Part shown: piece by piece, positions 36,236-45,471 of the stretch
Position numbering within the stretch: the stretch's first letter is position 1
Layout of the letters: the number at the start of each line of letters is the position of its first letter
Assembly (NCBI RefSeq): GCF_013364215.1
Contig: NZ_CP054923.1
Coordinates: 2,790,001-2,854,000, forward strand
Origin: Verrucosispora sp. NA02020
Lineage (GTDB): Bacteria; Actinomycetota; Actinomycetes; Mycobacteriales; Micromonosporaceae
Direction: 5' to 3'
Length of the DNA stretch: 64,000 bases
Program-made: the position numbers and the translations under genes
Notes under the pieces: model-generated
Databases searched by the model: none
Seen by the model: only the letters and a program-made list of their open reading frames with translations
What the model was told of the DNA's origin: nothing

Positions 36236-36401
36236 GGCCTGTGTCGAAGTCCTCGGTCGAGCCGAGGCGGAGTCCAGGCTGCGGTCCGGCAAGGCGGGAA
36301 TTGGTCCGGATACCGGTGTTGTATCCGGACCAATTCCCAACGCGGCCGGTCGTCGCCTGGGCCCGCCGCAGGCCGGCCAGGGACTTCGACACAGGCCCTA
36401 G
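36232..36401. mobile_element. MITE-like non-autonomous element, 170 bp, perfect 21-bp terminal inverted repeats
   Basis: The ends are perfect 21-base inverted repeats beginning CTAGGGCCTGTGTCG (36232-36252 and 36381-36401). The outer CTAG on each side may be a 4-base target duplication, as made by some IS5-family transposases. Inside is a second perfect inverted repeat of 18 bases (GGGAATTGGTCCGGATAC at 36296-36313, its complement at 36321-36338) with a 7-base loop, plus a small CCTCGG/CCGAGG stem. No coding frame is present, so it would need a transposase in trans. Confidence 0.8.
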
Positions 36402-36515
36402 CGCTTTCGCAGCAGATCCGCTGCTTCAGGTCGCATGAAGGATGTGCGGACCGTCGTCGCTGATCATCCTGCGGGCTGCCCGGGTCGGCGACGACCTGAT
36501 GGACCCGGCAGCCGG

Positions 36516-36956
36516 TCAGCGGCGACCGGTGGCCAAGGCGACGAGGTATTGCCCGCCGCCCGCGTCGACACTCGCGGTCACCGGCAACCCGGGCACCAGC
36601 CGGGAGAACCGGTCGACCAGCCAGTCCGCCGCCTCCTGGGCATCCTTCCGGCTCGGACAGCGGGCGACCAACTCGCGGCCCCCCTTGCGTTCGAGTCGCT
36701 CGGCGACGGCGATGAGCGGTGCGGGCTCCACCACGTGCAGACGGTCCGGCCAGGCGATGACCACCTTGACCGCGCCCTTGCGGGTGTTACAGGCACGATG
36801 CGCGAGCCGCTCGGTGACCTTGGCCTTCTTGTCGGCGGTCCGGCTGTCGACGCTGGGACCGCGCGGGTCGTTCACCGACATGTGGGCGTCGACCACCTCG
36901 TCGCAGACCCAGCATCGCCAGTTGTCACGCCTCGCGACGTCATCGAGGAGACTCAT
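36516..36956 (-). CDS. HNH-type zinc-binding protein (putative nuclease)
   Basis: The protein has 146 residues. The N-terminal half carries CWVC and, about 50 residues later, ERLAHRACNTRKGA, which together make an HNH/zinc-ribbon-like fold seen in many small actinobacterial proteins. The C-terminal half (DAQEAADWLVDRFSRLVPGLPV...) is a separate small domain without known function. ATG 36956 is preceded by TAGGTT (36968-36963 on the minus strand), giving a leaderless transcript. Nuclease activity is possible but unproven. Confidence 0.75.
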   Translation of the reverse strand: MSLLDDVARRDNWRCWVCDEVVDAHMSVNDPRGPSVDSRTADKKAKVTERLAHRACNTRKGAVKVVIAWPDRLHVVEPAPLIAVAERLERKGGRELVARCPSRKDAQEAADWLVDRFSRLVPGLPVTASVDAGGGQYLVALATGRR

Positions 36957-37334
36957 CCGAGCAACCTAGCCTGCCAGCCCCCGGCGAACGACAGGCCGGG
37001 CCACAACGAGCACCGCCGGTCGGGAGATGACGATAGGGGAGAGGCCGAGGCAGCCTGGGCCGACGCGAACGAGATCGAGGCAGTTGACTTCGATGTCATG
37101 GCGAAGGCCGAGATGCGCGCGGAAGCTCGGCGTCGGGCGGTGAGAGCGAACGAAACGGTGCGGGCTGCTCCCCGAACGCACTTCCCGTGATCCGAAGACC
37201 GACACGGTCCTGGACTTCGGCCTCCCCGAGTCATGGATGCATAAGGTGGCGACAGGCCCGGTGAATCGGCTCAGGTGCCGAGAACGCCGACCGGGGCAGA
37301 GGCGCTGGTCGGCAGGGCGATTGGAGATCAGCTC
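36957..37334. other. Intergenic stretch with no supported gene
   Basis: On the plus strand about 37030-37190 an open frame reads as a charged, Ala/Glu-rich helix (KAEMRAEARRRAVRANE), but it has no start with a ribosome site and no family match. It may be a gene remnant. Nothing else stands out. Confidence 0.3.
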
Positions 37335-37781
37335 ATGTCATTTGTGCGGCGCTTCGACCACGTCGGCATCACCGTCGCGGATCTCGATGTGGCGTGCGCC
37401 TTCTTCGTGGCGCTCGGCCTGCAGGTCGAGGGTAGGACGTTCGTGGAGGGCGAATTCTTGGACACGGTCTGCGGCATTCCCGACTCCCGTACCGAGATCG
37501 TCATGCTGACGTCGCCCGACGGCGGCGCCCGCGTGGAGCTCTCAAGGTTCGTGCGGCCCGAGCTCGTAACGGGCTCGCCGACCGCCATGGCCAACGAGCT
37601 GGGACTGCGCAACGTGGCCTTCGAGGTCGATGACGTGCACGCCGTTGTCGAGTGGGCGGCGAATGAGGGTTACGGACTGGTCGGCGGCATCGGTGAGTAC
37701 GAGGGAGCGTGGCGGATGGCCTACGTCCGAGGGCCGGAAGGGATCATCGTTTCCCTGGCCGAGCGGCTCGGTCAGTCCTGA
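37335..37781 (+). CDS. VOC-family (glyoxalase/bleomycin resistance-like) protein
   Basis: The protein has 148 residues and a single VOC fold: it opens FDHVGITVADLDVACAFFVA and has GARVELSRF and a closing YVRGPEGIIVSLAERLG. A metal site could be formed by His of FDHVG, Glu of VELSRF and the Glu of GPEG, the usual positions. GGAGA lies 8 bases before ATG 37335. VOC proteins range from lyases to dioxygenases and antibiotic-binding proteins, so the substrate is open. Confidence 0.85.
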   Translation: MSFVRRFDHVGITVADLDVACAFFVALGLQVEGRTFVEGEFLDTVCGIPDSRTEIVMLTSPDGGARVELSRFVRPELVTGSPTAMANELGLRNVAFEVDDVHAVVEWAANEGYGLVGGIGEYEGAWRMAYVRGPEGIIVSLAERLGQS

Positions 37782-38066
37782 CACCCTGGACCTGCCGTGA
37801 CGGGAGCACGGCGGGGGATCCACCCCCACGGTGGCCCTCGAACCCGCAGGCTCCACTGTGATTACATCCCGGCCGTGCCCGTTCCTTCCGTGGCAGGGCG
37901 CGATGTCAGCGAAAGCGGTCTGTCTACCGCCGGAGTCTCTCCGGCCAGCGTCGCTGTTGGTCAGTCTCCGGGACCGGTACTCCTCCTCGGGCCTCTCCAA
38001 CGACCTGCCAGGCGGTTTCGGCGTCTCCAGAACTTCGACGTGGCCTGGGCGCTCTAGCCTGAAAGC

Positions 38067-38837
38067 ATGTCCGGCTTACCAGACTCGATAGAGGACGCCG
38101 CGCGGGAGAACGGATTCGGTCGGGTGGAGCGGGCCTTCCGGCCGACCTACTCGCTCAGCGTCACCTCCACCTTGATCTTCCTCGGGTTCGCAGTGATCTT
38201 CGGCTTTGCCACGACCGCAGTCACCGCCACGGTCGGGATCGTGGTCATGGGTGGTCTGACCGGTGCGGCCGTGCTGCTCGCCGGGTGGGGCGCGGTGGAC
38301 ACCCGGCGGCTGATCAGGCGCCGGTTCTACCTGTGCGACGGCGGCCTGCTGGCCGCCGAGGACCACACCCGACTCACTCACGTGATCGCCTGGAACGACA
38401 TCGCCGAGGTCTGGCGTTACCACCTTCGCATGTACAGCGAGAGCGGCGCGACGACGATGCACCGCTGTCGGTTGCGGCTCGCCGACGGCACCAGGATCAA
38501 CCTGGAGAAGCCGCCGCTGGTCGACGGTGAGGACCTTGGCGAGCAGGTGGAGCGCCGTTCGGCCTCGGCCCGCCTCCCGCAGGTGCTCGCCGAACTGGAG
38601 TCGGCTGGACGTGTGGAGTTCGGGCCGCTCACGGTGACCCCGGACGGGATCGCCTCGGCCGGCGGGTATGCGTCCTTCTCCGACATCGCCGTGGTACGAC
38701 TGCGTCGGGTTCGGCTCAAGATCTGGATCCGCGGCGCCGAGAAGCCAGTTTCGGTCCAGGTCCGCCGGGTGCCGAACCTGTGGGTGCTGTTGTTGCTCCT
38801 CGAACGCAACGGTCTACCGGCCGAGATTGATCGGTAA
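38067..38837 (+). CDS. Membrane protein with cytoplasmic domains (DUF6585-like), function unknown
   Basis: The protein has 256 residues. Two membrane segments at about residues 33-52 and 55-74 (FLGFAVIFGFATTAVTATVG, GGLTGAAVLLAGWGAV) are followed by two similar beta-rich cytoplasmic halves, one around ITWN-like VIAWNDIAEVWRYH and one around YASFSDIAVVRLRRVRLKIW. This resembles actinobacterial proteins grouped as DUF6585, with moderate confidence. TAGCCT 6 bases before ATG 38067 suggests a leaderless transcript. No role is known. Confidence 0.7.
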   Translation: MSGLPDSIEDAARENGFGRVERAFRPTYSLSVTSTLIFLGFAVIFGFATTAVTATVGIVVMGGLTGAAVLLAGWGAVDTRRLIRRRFYLCDGGLLAAEDHTRLTHVIAWNDIAEVWRYHLRMYSESGATTMHRCRLRLADGTRINLEKPPLVDGEDLGEQVERRSASARLPQVLAELESAGRVEFGPLTVTPDGIASAGGYASFSDIAVVRLRRVRLKIWIRGAEKPVSVQVRRVPNLWVLLLLLERNGLPAEIDR

Positions 38838-39153
38838 CGGACAGCCGAGCACACGCGTCGGGGAAGCAGTGCGACAGGCATCCGGAACCCGCCCGAGCAC
38901 GGGCGACCCTCACTGACGCGCTGCCGCGACAACGACGATCCTCTGCGGTCGCATTCGATCAGTCCAGCGCGACCTCTGGGCCGTCGCCCGGGGGGCAACA
39001 AGACCAACAAGTCCCTTCTCAATCGATCTGCATGGATGACAGGAAGGGCGTTGCCCGGGACGGAAACGGTCAGCAACCTGTGCATGACCGAACCCCGAGC
39101 AGAAGGAGCGTGACCGTGACCTCCACCCACTCGCCGACCGGTACGGAGTGACG
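38838..39153. other. Intergenic stretch upstream of a secreted protein gene
   Basis: About 316 bases hold no supported gene. A short stem CGCCCG/CGGGCG with an AGCA loop near 38890 may be a weak terminator for the upstream gene. Confidence 0.35.
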
Positions 39154-40032
39154 ATGCGACGCAAGCTGCTGAGTGTGTTCACCGCGCTGGCGCTCGCCGG
39201 TGGCGTGGTAGCGGTACCGGCGAAACCAGCCAGCGCTGCCGTCGACTTGGCGACCATCATCAAGGTCTACGGGTACGTGCAGAAGGCGTACGGGTACTGG
39301 AAGTCCCTGCAAGGATTCCTCAACAGCGGCGGCAGCAGTGGCCTGTCGCTGGAGCAGGCGACCCAGGCGATCATCAGCGAGATCCAGACGTCCCGCAACG
39401 AGATCGTCTCCCACATGACCTCTATCGCGACGGCAGACGTGCGGGCCTGCGCCGTCCATCACGTCATCGAGTTCGCCGACATCGAGAGGTTCAACGACCA
39501 GATCCTGCAGCAGTGGGCGCAGGACGCCACCTCATGCGTCACCCGCATCTCCACCCTCTACACCTCCCTGCCGGCCAACAGCTACGCCGCCTGGAACGAC
39601 CTCGGTGCCGCGTTGGGTGTGGTCGGACCGATCGCCCTCATCGCCCGGACGCGGGCAGGCTTCGGCACCGCCGGCCTGACCGACCTCCTCGTGCAGGCGT
39701 TCCAACGGGTGGCCGCCACCTTCCCCGTGAGCTGCGGGATCGTGCCAGAAGGCTTCAACTACAGCGACGAACAGTGGCCGACCTACCCGATCTACATCTC
39801 GACCGTTTATACATGCACTTCCGCCGGCTTTTTCCAGATCCCCTACGCCGGTGTCAGCTGGTGGGGATACGCCTGGTGGCAGATCCACGTCTACCTCGAC
39901 CAGAACTGCCGATGCGCCTCCTCGCATCCGGACTACAGCAACATCGACGGTCAGAACCTGATCGCGGCGACCGAGGCGAAGACGGCCCGGGGAATCGCCC
40001 TGGACGCGCTGGCGAAACTACGCAGTCCGTGA
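39154..40032 (+). CDS. Secreted protein of unknown function
   Basis: The protein has 292 residues. A Sec signal peptide (MRRKLLSVFTALALAGGVVA...) ends near PASA, and the mature chain starts AVDLATIIKVYGYVQKAYGYW. The first third is helical; the last third is rich in Trp, Tyr and Cys (GVSWWGYAWWQIHVYLDQNC), with six cysteines in the mature part that could form disulfides. I recognise no family. GGAG lies 5 bases before ATG 39154; an in-frame GTG at 39148 overlaps that ribosome site and is less likely. A hairpin follows the gene. Confidence 0.75.
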   Translation: MRRKLLSVFTALALAGGVVAVPAKPASAAVDLATIIKVYGYVQKAYGYWKSLQGFLNSGGSSGLSLEQATQAIISEIQTSRNEIVSHMTSIATADVRACAVHHVIEFADIERFNDQILQQWAQDATSCVTRISTLYTSLPANSYAAWNDLGAALGVVGPIALIARTRAGFGTAGLTDLLVQAFQRVAATFPVSCGIVPEGFNYSDEQWPTYPIYISTVYTCTSAGFFQIPYAGVSWWGYAWWQIHVYLDQNCRCASSHPDYSNIDGQNLIAATEAKTARGIALDALAKLRSP

Positions 40033-40092
40033 CACCGCTGGCCCGGCCCCCTGGGTGATGCCGTCGCGGCGGCCCACCGGGTGAGCGAGGAC

Positions 40093-40119
40093 GGGTGACC
40101 GGCGCCAAGCCGGTCACCC
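40093..40119 (+). terminator. Hairpin after the secreted protein gene
   Basis: GGGTGACCGGC and GCCGGTCACCC are perfect 11-base arms around GCCAA, 61 bases after the stop codon. Confidence 0.65.
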
Positions 40120-40639
40120 CACCACGGTGGCGCACCAGAACAACCCTCAATGGCTGCTCGACCTGACGTGTAGCGACCGTGACGAAGCGCTGCCGGCAGT
40201 GTCGGTGCCCCTCGTCCTGTACAACACGGTCGCGGCGGCGGACTGCTCCGGCGGTCCCGGCAGTGGCACTGCGCCACGACATGCCGTAACCGGGTCACCG
40301 CCTGCGAAACAGCCCCTGGCTCCGCATGCCGGTCAGGCTGCGGGTCGGCGCGTCCCGATAGCCCAGCCGGACCGTGCGTTGACTGGCGGCGATGAATCGA
40401 CAGCCTGCCTGACGCCGCCCGGAGACGGCAATGGCGCAACCACGACGACCGCGGTGTGCACCGGGATTCTGGCAGCAGCAGCAGCCGCACGCTGGCGAGT
40501 CCTGTAGGCAATGGCGATGCCGAGATCGGGCATGGCCCGCAGTCTGGCCGATGGGTGTGGCGGCAGCGGCTCGGCTGGACGTTGATCTGCTGCCGGTACG
40601 GATTGGTGCCAGGTTGATCTGCATGAGGAGGAAGGGGCG
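40120..40639. other. 520-bp stretch without a supported gene
   Basis: Open frames exist on both strands, but their translations are low-complexity and match nothing I know, none has a convincing start, and codon use is not gene-like. It may be decayed DNA. Confidence 0.4.
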
Positions 40640-41203
40640 TCAGGCGGGGGCGACCTCGCCTTGGGTCAGCTTGAGGTTCGGGAACTCGTATCGTTCCCGC
40701 ATGGCGGCGGCCAGGTCCGCGGTCGGTTGGTCGACCATGACCATGACGCCGGATCCGTCGGCGCGGGGTGCCACGGACGCGACGGCCACTCCTTCGGTTT
40801 GCCAGTACGGGATGTCCTTCTTGATGCTGTCCGACACCTCGTTGAGCACGGTGCGTGGATGCTGCGCGTCGGCGAAGGCCAACTGGATTTCCGGGTGTCG
40901 AAGGCGCAGACCGGTGTCGAGTTCGTCCACTCGTGGCACTGGCACGCGGTGGATCACCAGCGCCGCTCCATCGGCGCTCATTCCTGAGTACGAGTTGGTG
41001 AGATAGGTGCGTTCGGCGTCCCGGCTCAGCAGATCTCGCGGTGTGTCACCAGAAGCCGTGGAGGGCGTCGTCAGGAGTTCCCGGGTTTGGGCCGGGTTTG
41101 GCCCCGCCGGCTGTCCAAGATCGTTGGCTTCGGATCCGGCGCACCCGGCTGTCGCCGCCAGGAAGCTGGCTGCTGCGACCAAGCCGATTCGTTGCAGACG
41201 CAT
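40640..41203 (-). CDS. Putative secreted lipoprotein, function unknown
   Basis: The protein has 187 residues from ATG 41203 (an ATG at 41218 is also in frame). A signal sequence runs MRLQRIGLVAAASFLAA and ends at TAGC, an imperfect lipobox, so lipid attachment at that cysteine is likely but not certain. The mature part has a mixed alpha/beta look: GAALVIHRVPVPRVDELD, a DSIKKDIPYWQTEGVAVASVAP stretch and GVMVMVDQPTADLAAAMRER. This resembles the inhibitor-like or prodomain folds of actinobacterial secreted proteases, without a protease here. Single gene. Confidence 0.65.
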   Translation of the reverse strand: MRLQRIGLVAAASFLAATAGCAGSEANDLGQPAGPNPAQTRELLTTPSTASGDTPRDLLSRDAERTYLTNSYSGMSADGAALVIHRVPVPRVDELDTGLRLRHPEIQLAFADAQHPRTVLNEVSDSIKKDIPYWQTEGVAVASVAPRADGSGVMVMVDQPTADLAAAMRERYEFPNLKLTQGEVAPA

Positions 41204-41398
41204 GGCAAGAATCAGCATAGCTGCGGACCTGCCGTCCGTGCGGCCGACGGTGAGGTCATCGGGTCAGCTGGTGGCGATGGGGTGTGGTGGCGGTCGACAT
41301 CGTCATCCCGTGATTGTCCGACGGTGACGCTCGACCGGCGGGCGTGGCGACGCACAGCTCGATCCAGCTCCAGTGGACGGTATGGTCACCCTAGCTGG

Positions 41399-41417
41399 AT
41401 ACTCATCTAGCTTGTAT
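41399..41417. promoter_or_regulatory. Possible PadR operator
   Basis: ATAC and GTAT flank 11 bases, and CTAGCT occurs twice nearby (41391-41396 and 41407-41412). The AT-rich patch lies just upstream of the PadR gene, where autoregulatory PadR sites usually are. The dyad is short, so this is tentative. Confidence 0.3.
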
Positions 41418-41427
41418 ATTGAGCGTC

Positions 41428-41808
41428 ATGCGATCTACTTCGCGTCCCGCGCTCCGAGAACCGTCGTATTTCGTCCTTGCTGCCCTGCTCGGTGGCCCGC
41501 TCCACGGTTATGCCGTGATCAAGCGGGTGACCGAGCTGTCCGACGAGCGGGTGACACTCGCTGCCGGCTCGCTGTATTCGGTGATCGACCGGCTGCTCGG
41601 CGAGGGACTCATCACCGCCGATGGTGAAGAGATCGTCAACGGGCGTGCCCGTCGCTACTACCGGCTCACCGACGAGGGTTACCACGTACTCGCCGAGGAA
41701 GCCGACCGGCTCGCCCGCGCCGCCCGGGTGGTCATGGACCGCCTGCCGCAAGGGGGTTCCCCCCAGGGGAGCGCCCGACCTTCTATCGGGAGGATCAGAC
41801 CAGCATGA
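41428..41808 (+). CDS. PadR-family transcriptional regulator
   Basis: The protein has 126 residues. The PadR winged helix is clear: YFVLAALLGGPLHGYAVIKR, then LAAGSLYSVIDRLLGEGLI and the wing RARRYYRLTDEGYHVL. The C-terminal tail (QGGSPQGSARPSIGR) is short and disordered. ATG 41428 is used; a TTG at 41419 is in frame. The stop overlaps the start of the next gene (ATGA). PadR regulators paired with a membrane protein in this way often respond to envelope or drug stress, which is known of the family and not shown here. Confidence 0.9.
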   Translation: MRSTSRPALREPSYFVLAALLGGPLHGYAVIKRVTELSDERVTLAAGSLYSVIDRLLGEGLITADGEEIVNGRARRYYRLTDEGYHVLAEEADRLARAARVVMDRLPQGGSPQGSARPSIGRIRPA

Positions 41809-42701
41809 GTTCTGATGTTCTGGAGAAGCGCTACCGCGTGCTGCTGCGGGCGTACCCGGCCAGCTACCGCCGCGAACGTGCCGACGAGCTGATCGACACG
41901 TTGATCGGTGACGAACCGACCACCCGCCGCTGGCCCAGCGTCCGGGAGGCGGCCTCGCTAATCCGGGGCGCCCTCCGGGTACACGGCGGCAGCACCGCGG
42001 CGCGACCCACCGCCGTCCTGCTCTGGCAGGGCATCCATCTGGCCGCGATGGCGCTGCTGGCGCTGGGTGTGCTCATCGGCCTGGACGACATCGTCGAGGC
42101 GTTCCAGTTCGGCGGACTCTCGGACCCTCTGGCCGTCCTGCGGAATCAGGGCATCCACACGATCATGGTGGGCGCGGCCCTGGTGGCGCTCGTCGCGGGA
42201 CGTACCCGCACCGCTGCCGTCCTGGTGGTGGCTGCGGCGGTGGTGCCGACCGCGATCTCCCAGTACCTGTTCCTCAACTCCCTGCCACAGTGGTGGGCGC
42301 CGGTTCTCGCCACGCCTCTGATCGTGGTGGGCCTGCGGCGTCCGGCGGACGTGCCGCCAGCACCCCGGGTCAACGCCGTTCTGGTCACCGCCGGGATCCT
42401 CGCCCTGCACCTGATCTCCGCCGGAGGCTTGCGCAGGGTCGACACGAGCGCACAGATCGTTGCCGCCGGCATGGTGATAGCCGGTGCGGCCGCCTTCCTG
42501 TGGGTGGCGACGGCCGACCAGCGCCTGTTGATCGCCGCCGCTCCCACCCTCCTGCTGGGCACGCTCCATCAACTGGGCAACGCCGGGCCGTCGGGGGAAC
42601 TCCTGTACCGGCCGGACGCCCTGCCGTCCCTGGTCGTCGCGGTCCTCATGGCGATCGGCGCGGTCGTGTCGACCAGGTTGCGGCAGCGCACCCGCGCCTG
42701 A
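41805..42701 (+). CDS. Integral membrane protein paired with PadR
   Basis: The protein has 298 residues. The cytoplasmic N-terminus reads EKRYRVLLRAYPASYRRERADELIDTL, the conserved opening of actinobacterial proteins encoded next to PadR regulators. About eight hydrophobic segments follow (for example IHLAAMALLALGVLIGL, IMVGAALVALVAG and VVAVLMAIGAVVSTRL). No transport or catalytic motif is seen. It overlaps the PadR gene by ATGA and is certainly co-expressed with it. A strong terminator follows. Confidence 0.78.
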   Translation: MSSDVLEKRYRVLLRAYPASYRRERADELIDTLIGDEPTTRRWPSVREAASLIRGALRVHGGSTAARPTAVLLWQGIHLAAMALLALGVLIGLDDIVEAFQFGGLSDPLAVLRNQGIHTIMVGAALVALVAGRTRTAAVLVVAAAVVPTAISQYLFLNSLPQWWAPVLATPLIVVGLRRPADVPPAPRVNAVLVTAGILALHLISAGGLRRVDTSAQIVAAGMVIAGAAAFLWVATADQRLLIAAAPTLLLGTLHQLGNAGPSGELLYRPDALPSLVVAVLMAIGAVVSTRLRQRTRA

Positions 42702-42707
42702 CCGATC

Positions 42708-42741
42708 CCCGGGCGGTCCGGCCTCGGCCGGACCGCCCGGG
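42708..42741 (+). terminator. Strong GC hairpin after the PadR operon
   Basis: Perfect 16-base arms (CCCGGGCGGTCCGGCC and its complement) are separated by TC, 6 bases after the stop. Confidence 0.85.
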
Positions 42742-42841
42742 CTGGTAGGCAATACCCTGACCATGAGCACAGTGTTCTCCGGCGCGTCACCGCGCGGGCT
42801 CGACCGGTCCGCGCTCGCTGTTCGACTTGAGAGGCACGTCT

Positions 42842-43405
42842 ATGCCCGAAACACCGGAACCCGTCACATATCTCATCGTGGACGGGGAGAACATCGATGC
42901 CACGCTCGGCAACAGTGTTCTGGAACGCCGGCCGGCCCCCGCCGAGCGACCCCGGTGGGAGCGTCTGCGGGAGTTCGCGCGGGACACGTGGCAGCGGCCG
43001 GTGAAGGGACTGTTCTTCCTCAACGCCTCGGGTGGCGGTCTGCCGATGCCCTTCGTCCGGGCTCTCCTGAGCATGGAGTACCGGCCCATCCCGCTCGCGG
43101 GGTCGCCGGATCAGAAGGTGGTGGATATCGGCATCCAGCGGACGTTGGAGGCCATCGCCCGGCGCTCGGGCAATGTCATGCTGGCAAGCCATGACGGCGA
43201 CTTCCTACCGCAGGTCGGCGAACTCCTGCAACGTGATCATCAGGTCGCGATCGTCGGATTCAAGGAGTTCCTCAACGCCGGCTTCGCCGACCTGCCGGGC
43301 CTGCAGATATTCGACATCGAAGAGGACGCGGGCTGCTTCACGAACGTGCTTCCGCGGGTGCGCATCATCGACCTCGAAAGCTTCGATCCCGAGCGCTTCC
43401 TGTAG
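42842..43405 (+). CDS. NYN-domain (PIN-like) protein, putative ribonuclease
   Basis: The protein has 187 residues. The NYN/LabA-like fold is marked by YLIVDGENID at the start of strand 1, DQKVVDIGIQRTL in the middle, and MLASHDGDFLPQVGELL, which supply the acidic metal-binding residues of PIN-type nucleases. All expected aspartates are present, so it is likely active on RNA. GAGAGG lies 7 bases before ATG 42842. It is a single gene and its target is unknown. Confidence 0.82.
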   Translation: MPETPEPVTYLIVDGENIDATLGNSVLERRPAPAERPRWERLREFARDTWQRPVKGLFFLNASGGGLPMPFVRALLSMEYRPIPLAGSPDQKVVDIGIQRTLEAIARRSGNVMLASHDGDFLPQVGELLQRDHQVAIVGFKEFLNAGFADLPGLQIFDIEEDAGCFTNVLPRVRIIDLESFDPERFL

Positions 43406-43424
43406 GCCGGACCGCATCCACGGA

Positions 43425-43444
43425 CCGGCCGCAGGGGCGGCCGG
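43425..43444. terminator. Hairpin between the NYN gene and the pseudogene
   Basis: CCGGCCGC and GCGGCCGG pair around AGGG, 19 bases after the NYN stop. Confidence 0.55.
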
Positions 43445-43445
43445 C

Positions 43446-44200
43446 GCCGTACCCCTGGCTCGGTAGGTGCTGTCGATCTTCACCGGTAGGGTGCCGCTGT
43501 CGACGAGCCTGTCCAGATCACGCAGGTCCTGTCCGCTGGGACGCATGGACAGGAACCGGTAGGTGAAGTCTCCGGCGCGTGCGCGCCGCCGGGGCACGAG
43601 TGTGGCGAGCCACAGGGCCGTCTCGAGGGCTGCGGCACGCCAGGCGGGCATCGGGTAGTCGTGCCGGATCGATCCGGGCGTCGGGATCGGGGTGATCGTC
43701 ACGAACCGGCCGCCAGGGGACACCAACTCCAGCAATGCGGTCATCTGAGGACCGCCGACGAGGTCGAAGATCCTGCTGAACCGCGCATGGGCGGCGCCGA
43801 CGCGTCGGGATCGGTAGTCGATGACCTCGGCGGCGCCGAGGTTACGCAGGAGCGGTTCGGACGCGGCGGAGGCGGTGGTCACGACGTGGGCGCCGGCCTG
43901 GGCGGCGAGTGCGGTCGCGAACATGCCCACCATGGTGGAGCCACCGGTGATGAGTAGCCTGTCGTCGGCCTGGACCACGAGGGCGTCGCGGATGGCCTGG
44001 AGGGCGGTGGTGCCGGCCAGCGGGACGGCCGCAGCGGCGGTGAAGTCGAGTGTGCGCGGCATCGGTGCGACCAGGTCTGCTTCGATGGCGACCTTCTCTG
44101 CCAGTGCACCGAGGCGTGCCTTGTTGGTGCGGCCGAAGACGGCGTCGCCGACGGCGAGGCTCGTCGCTCGGGAGCCGATGGCCGAAATGAAGGTCTCCAG
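43446..44200 (-). pseudogene. Remnant of a zinc-type (MDR) NADPH:quinone/alcohol dehydrogenase
   Basis: The frame retains the linker AIGSRATSLAVGDAVFG, the Rossmann domain (LLITGGSTMVGMFATALA, and NLGAAEVIDYRS) and VSPGGRFVTITP, all typical of medium-chain reductases. The N-terminal GroES-like catalytic domain, about 60 residues, is missing: upstream sequence in all three frames has no match. The C-terminus breaks off after KIDSTYR, where a functional protein would continue through the last helix and a KVV-like strand; here it runs into the NYN gene's hairpin. Loss of both ends argues for a pseudogene. It lies downstream of the aldo/keto reductase, which may once have been its partner. Confidence 0.7.
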
Positions 44201-44391
44201 ATCGGGTCGATGTCTGTCTGGTCGGGGCAGACGACGTGCCGTCCAGGCGGGGTCGGGCGGGCACCGGATCGGCGGCGTGCCGGGCGGCTCCACGATCTGA
44301 CCATCTGCTGACGGCGGACGTGACGACGCTGCTGACCTCGGACAGACCGCCCGGCGATCCGTTGTGCAGCCGCTGCGTGCGTCCACTGTCC

Positions 44392-45402
<1,011 letters not shown>

Positions 45403-45404
45403 CT

Positions 45405-45451
45405 AACTTGACGCTTCAAGTTCTACCTGCCTGAACTTGAAGCGTCAACAA
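45405..45451. promoter_or_regulatory. Twin MarR-type operators between the reductase and MarR genes
   Basis: Site 1 (45405-45422) is AACTTGA-CGCT-TCAAGTT, a perfect dyad. Site 2 (45434-45451) starts AACTTGA-AGCG-TCAA and keeps one good half. In addition TTGACGCTTCAAGTT and its exact complement (45408-45422, 45434-45448) form a large inverted repeat. The -10-like TAGGGT of the MarR gene is at 45460-45465. Confidence 0.75.
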
Positions 45452-45471
45452 CTGACGCGTAGGGTGCCCTC

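Noticed and set aside
36435..37190. Open frame covering the HNH gene on the opposite strand and running into the gap
   Set aside because: Most of it is the complement of the HNH gene; only the last ~50 codons look protein-like, and they have no start.
40127..40507. Possible 126-residue gene in the gap after the secreted protein
   Set aside because: No ribosome site, no family match and a composition like random high-GC sequence.
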